Source: Treponema sp. (GTDB lineage Bacteria > Spirochaetota > Spirochaetia > Treponematales > Breznakiellaceae). From it: 14,013 nucleotides of DNA. Positions 13,842-14,013 of the stretch are shown here, piece by piece. Each line of letters begins with the position of its first letter. The stretch's first letter is position 1. Position numbers and translations under genes: made by a program. Where the stretch lies: contig JAIRRR010000056.1 in the NCBI GenBank assembly GCA_031255875.1, positions 1 to 14,013 of the forward strand. The letters are read 5' to 3'. The notes beneath the pieces are model-generated. The model saw nothing but the letters and a program-made list of their open reading frames with translations, did not search any database and was not told the origin of the DNA.

Positions 13842-14013
13842 TCAGCGTGGCGCGAGACTGGCCGTGCCAAGGTGTCCCGCGTTTATGTTGTTCTTGTCGG
13901 TCATATTCAGACTTATTTCGCAAAGATAAACACTATCGTATAAGTCACTTCCAGTTGGTTTCCAATCTGCGGTAAAAAAGACGTCTTGTGTTCCTGTAAG
14001 ACTGGCCCAAACA
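13842..14013 (-). CDS. Possible 3' end of an unrecognised gene (5' end outside window)
   Basis: The minus-strand frame is open from the right edge for 56 codons and ends with TGA at 13844-13842. The visible text includes WASLTGTQDVFFTADWKP, SDLYDSVYLCEISLNMTDKN and the end HLGTASLAPR. It reads like an extracellular beta-rich protein tail (many Thr, Asp, Asn and Tyr), but I recognise no family. Support comes from its being the longest open frame at this edge and from the two stem-loops right after it. Against it, a second minus-strand frame is also open from the edge for 32 codons, and 56 open codons can occur by chance. Base composition is clearly more A/T-rich than the rest of the window. 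Confidence 0.4.
   Translation of the reverse strand, partial: VWASLTGTQDVFFTADWKPTGSDLYDSVYLCEISLNMTDKNNINAGHLGTASLAPR

Noticed and set aside
13717..13923. 68-codon minus-strand frame
   Set aside because: It runs through both terminator-like hairpins and the promoter region; the other open frame, ending at 13842, fits those signals better.
1..14013. CRISPR array, insertion sequence, prophage, tRNA or rRNA
   Set aside because: I saw no regularly spaced repeats, transposase or phage proteins, cloverleaf or rRNA-like stretches; a covariance-model scan was not possible here.

Overview
The window is a dense, GC-rich bacterial chromosome segment with no mobile element, rRNA, tRNA or CRISPR array that I could see, and no gene-free stretch longer than about 250 bases. 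A hyicolysin-type (M30) lipoprotein, an HD-fused Ppx/GppA phosphatase next to a polyphosphate kinase, a GlgX-type debranching enzyme and an anaerobe-type B12/radical SAM protein together suggest a host-associated spirochaete of the Treponema lineage. That is an inference from family content; no marker gene here proves it.

Left edge (1-2162, + strand): the end of an exopolysaccharide export locus. A chain-length-determinant (Wzz/GumC-like) protein enters from the left and overlaps an SLBB-domain outer-membrane export protein (Wza-like) by 4 bases. A strong intrinsic terminator follows at 2206-2254. This block has extreme GC at third codon positions, and its wobble preference changes from C to G part way through the export gene.

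Middle (2277-7547, - strand): four genes. In transcription order they are a divergent leucyl/phenylalanyl-tRNA-protein transferase-like gene, a glycogen debranching enzyme, a 5'(3')-deoxyribonucleotidase-like HAD phosphatase and, after a 142-base gap, a B12-binding radical SAM protein with a DUF4080-type tail. The transferase-like gene has its own promoter, and a terminator hairpin lies between that promoter and its ribosome binding site, which looks like an attenuator. The debranching gene has a -10 box only 8 bases before its ATG.

Centre-right (7758-9263, + strand): a secreted M30 zinc metallopeptidase lipoprotein, transcribed divergently from the transferase-like gene. Its -10 box also sits at leaderless distance from the ATG.

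Right (9322-13676, - strand): a small lipoprotein gene, then ppx/gppA, then ppk1. The last two overlap by 4 bases, so the polyphosphate-degrading and polyphosphate-making enzymes are translationally coupled. Three stem-loops separate the lipoprotein gene from ppx. At the right edge the possible 3' end of another minus-strand gene (13842-14013) enters the window, followed by hairpins.

The most unusual signals are the attenuator-like leader on a divergent Aat-like gene that has lost a proposed catalytic glutamine, the two leaderless promoter geometries, the composition switch inside the export gene, and an altered first phosphate motif in Ppx. None of these is proof of a new system.
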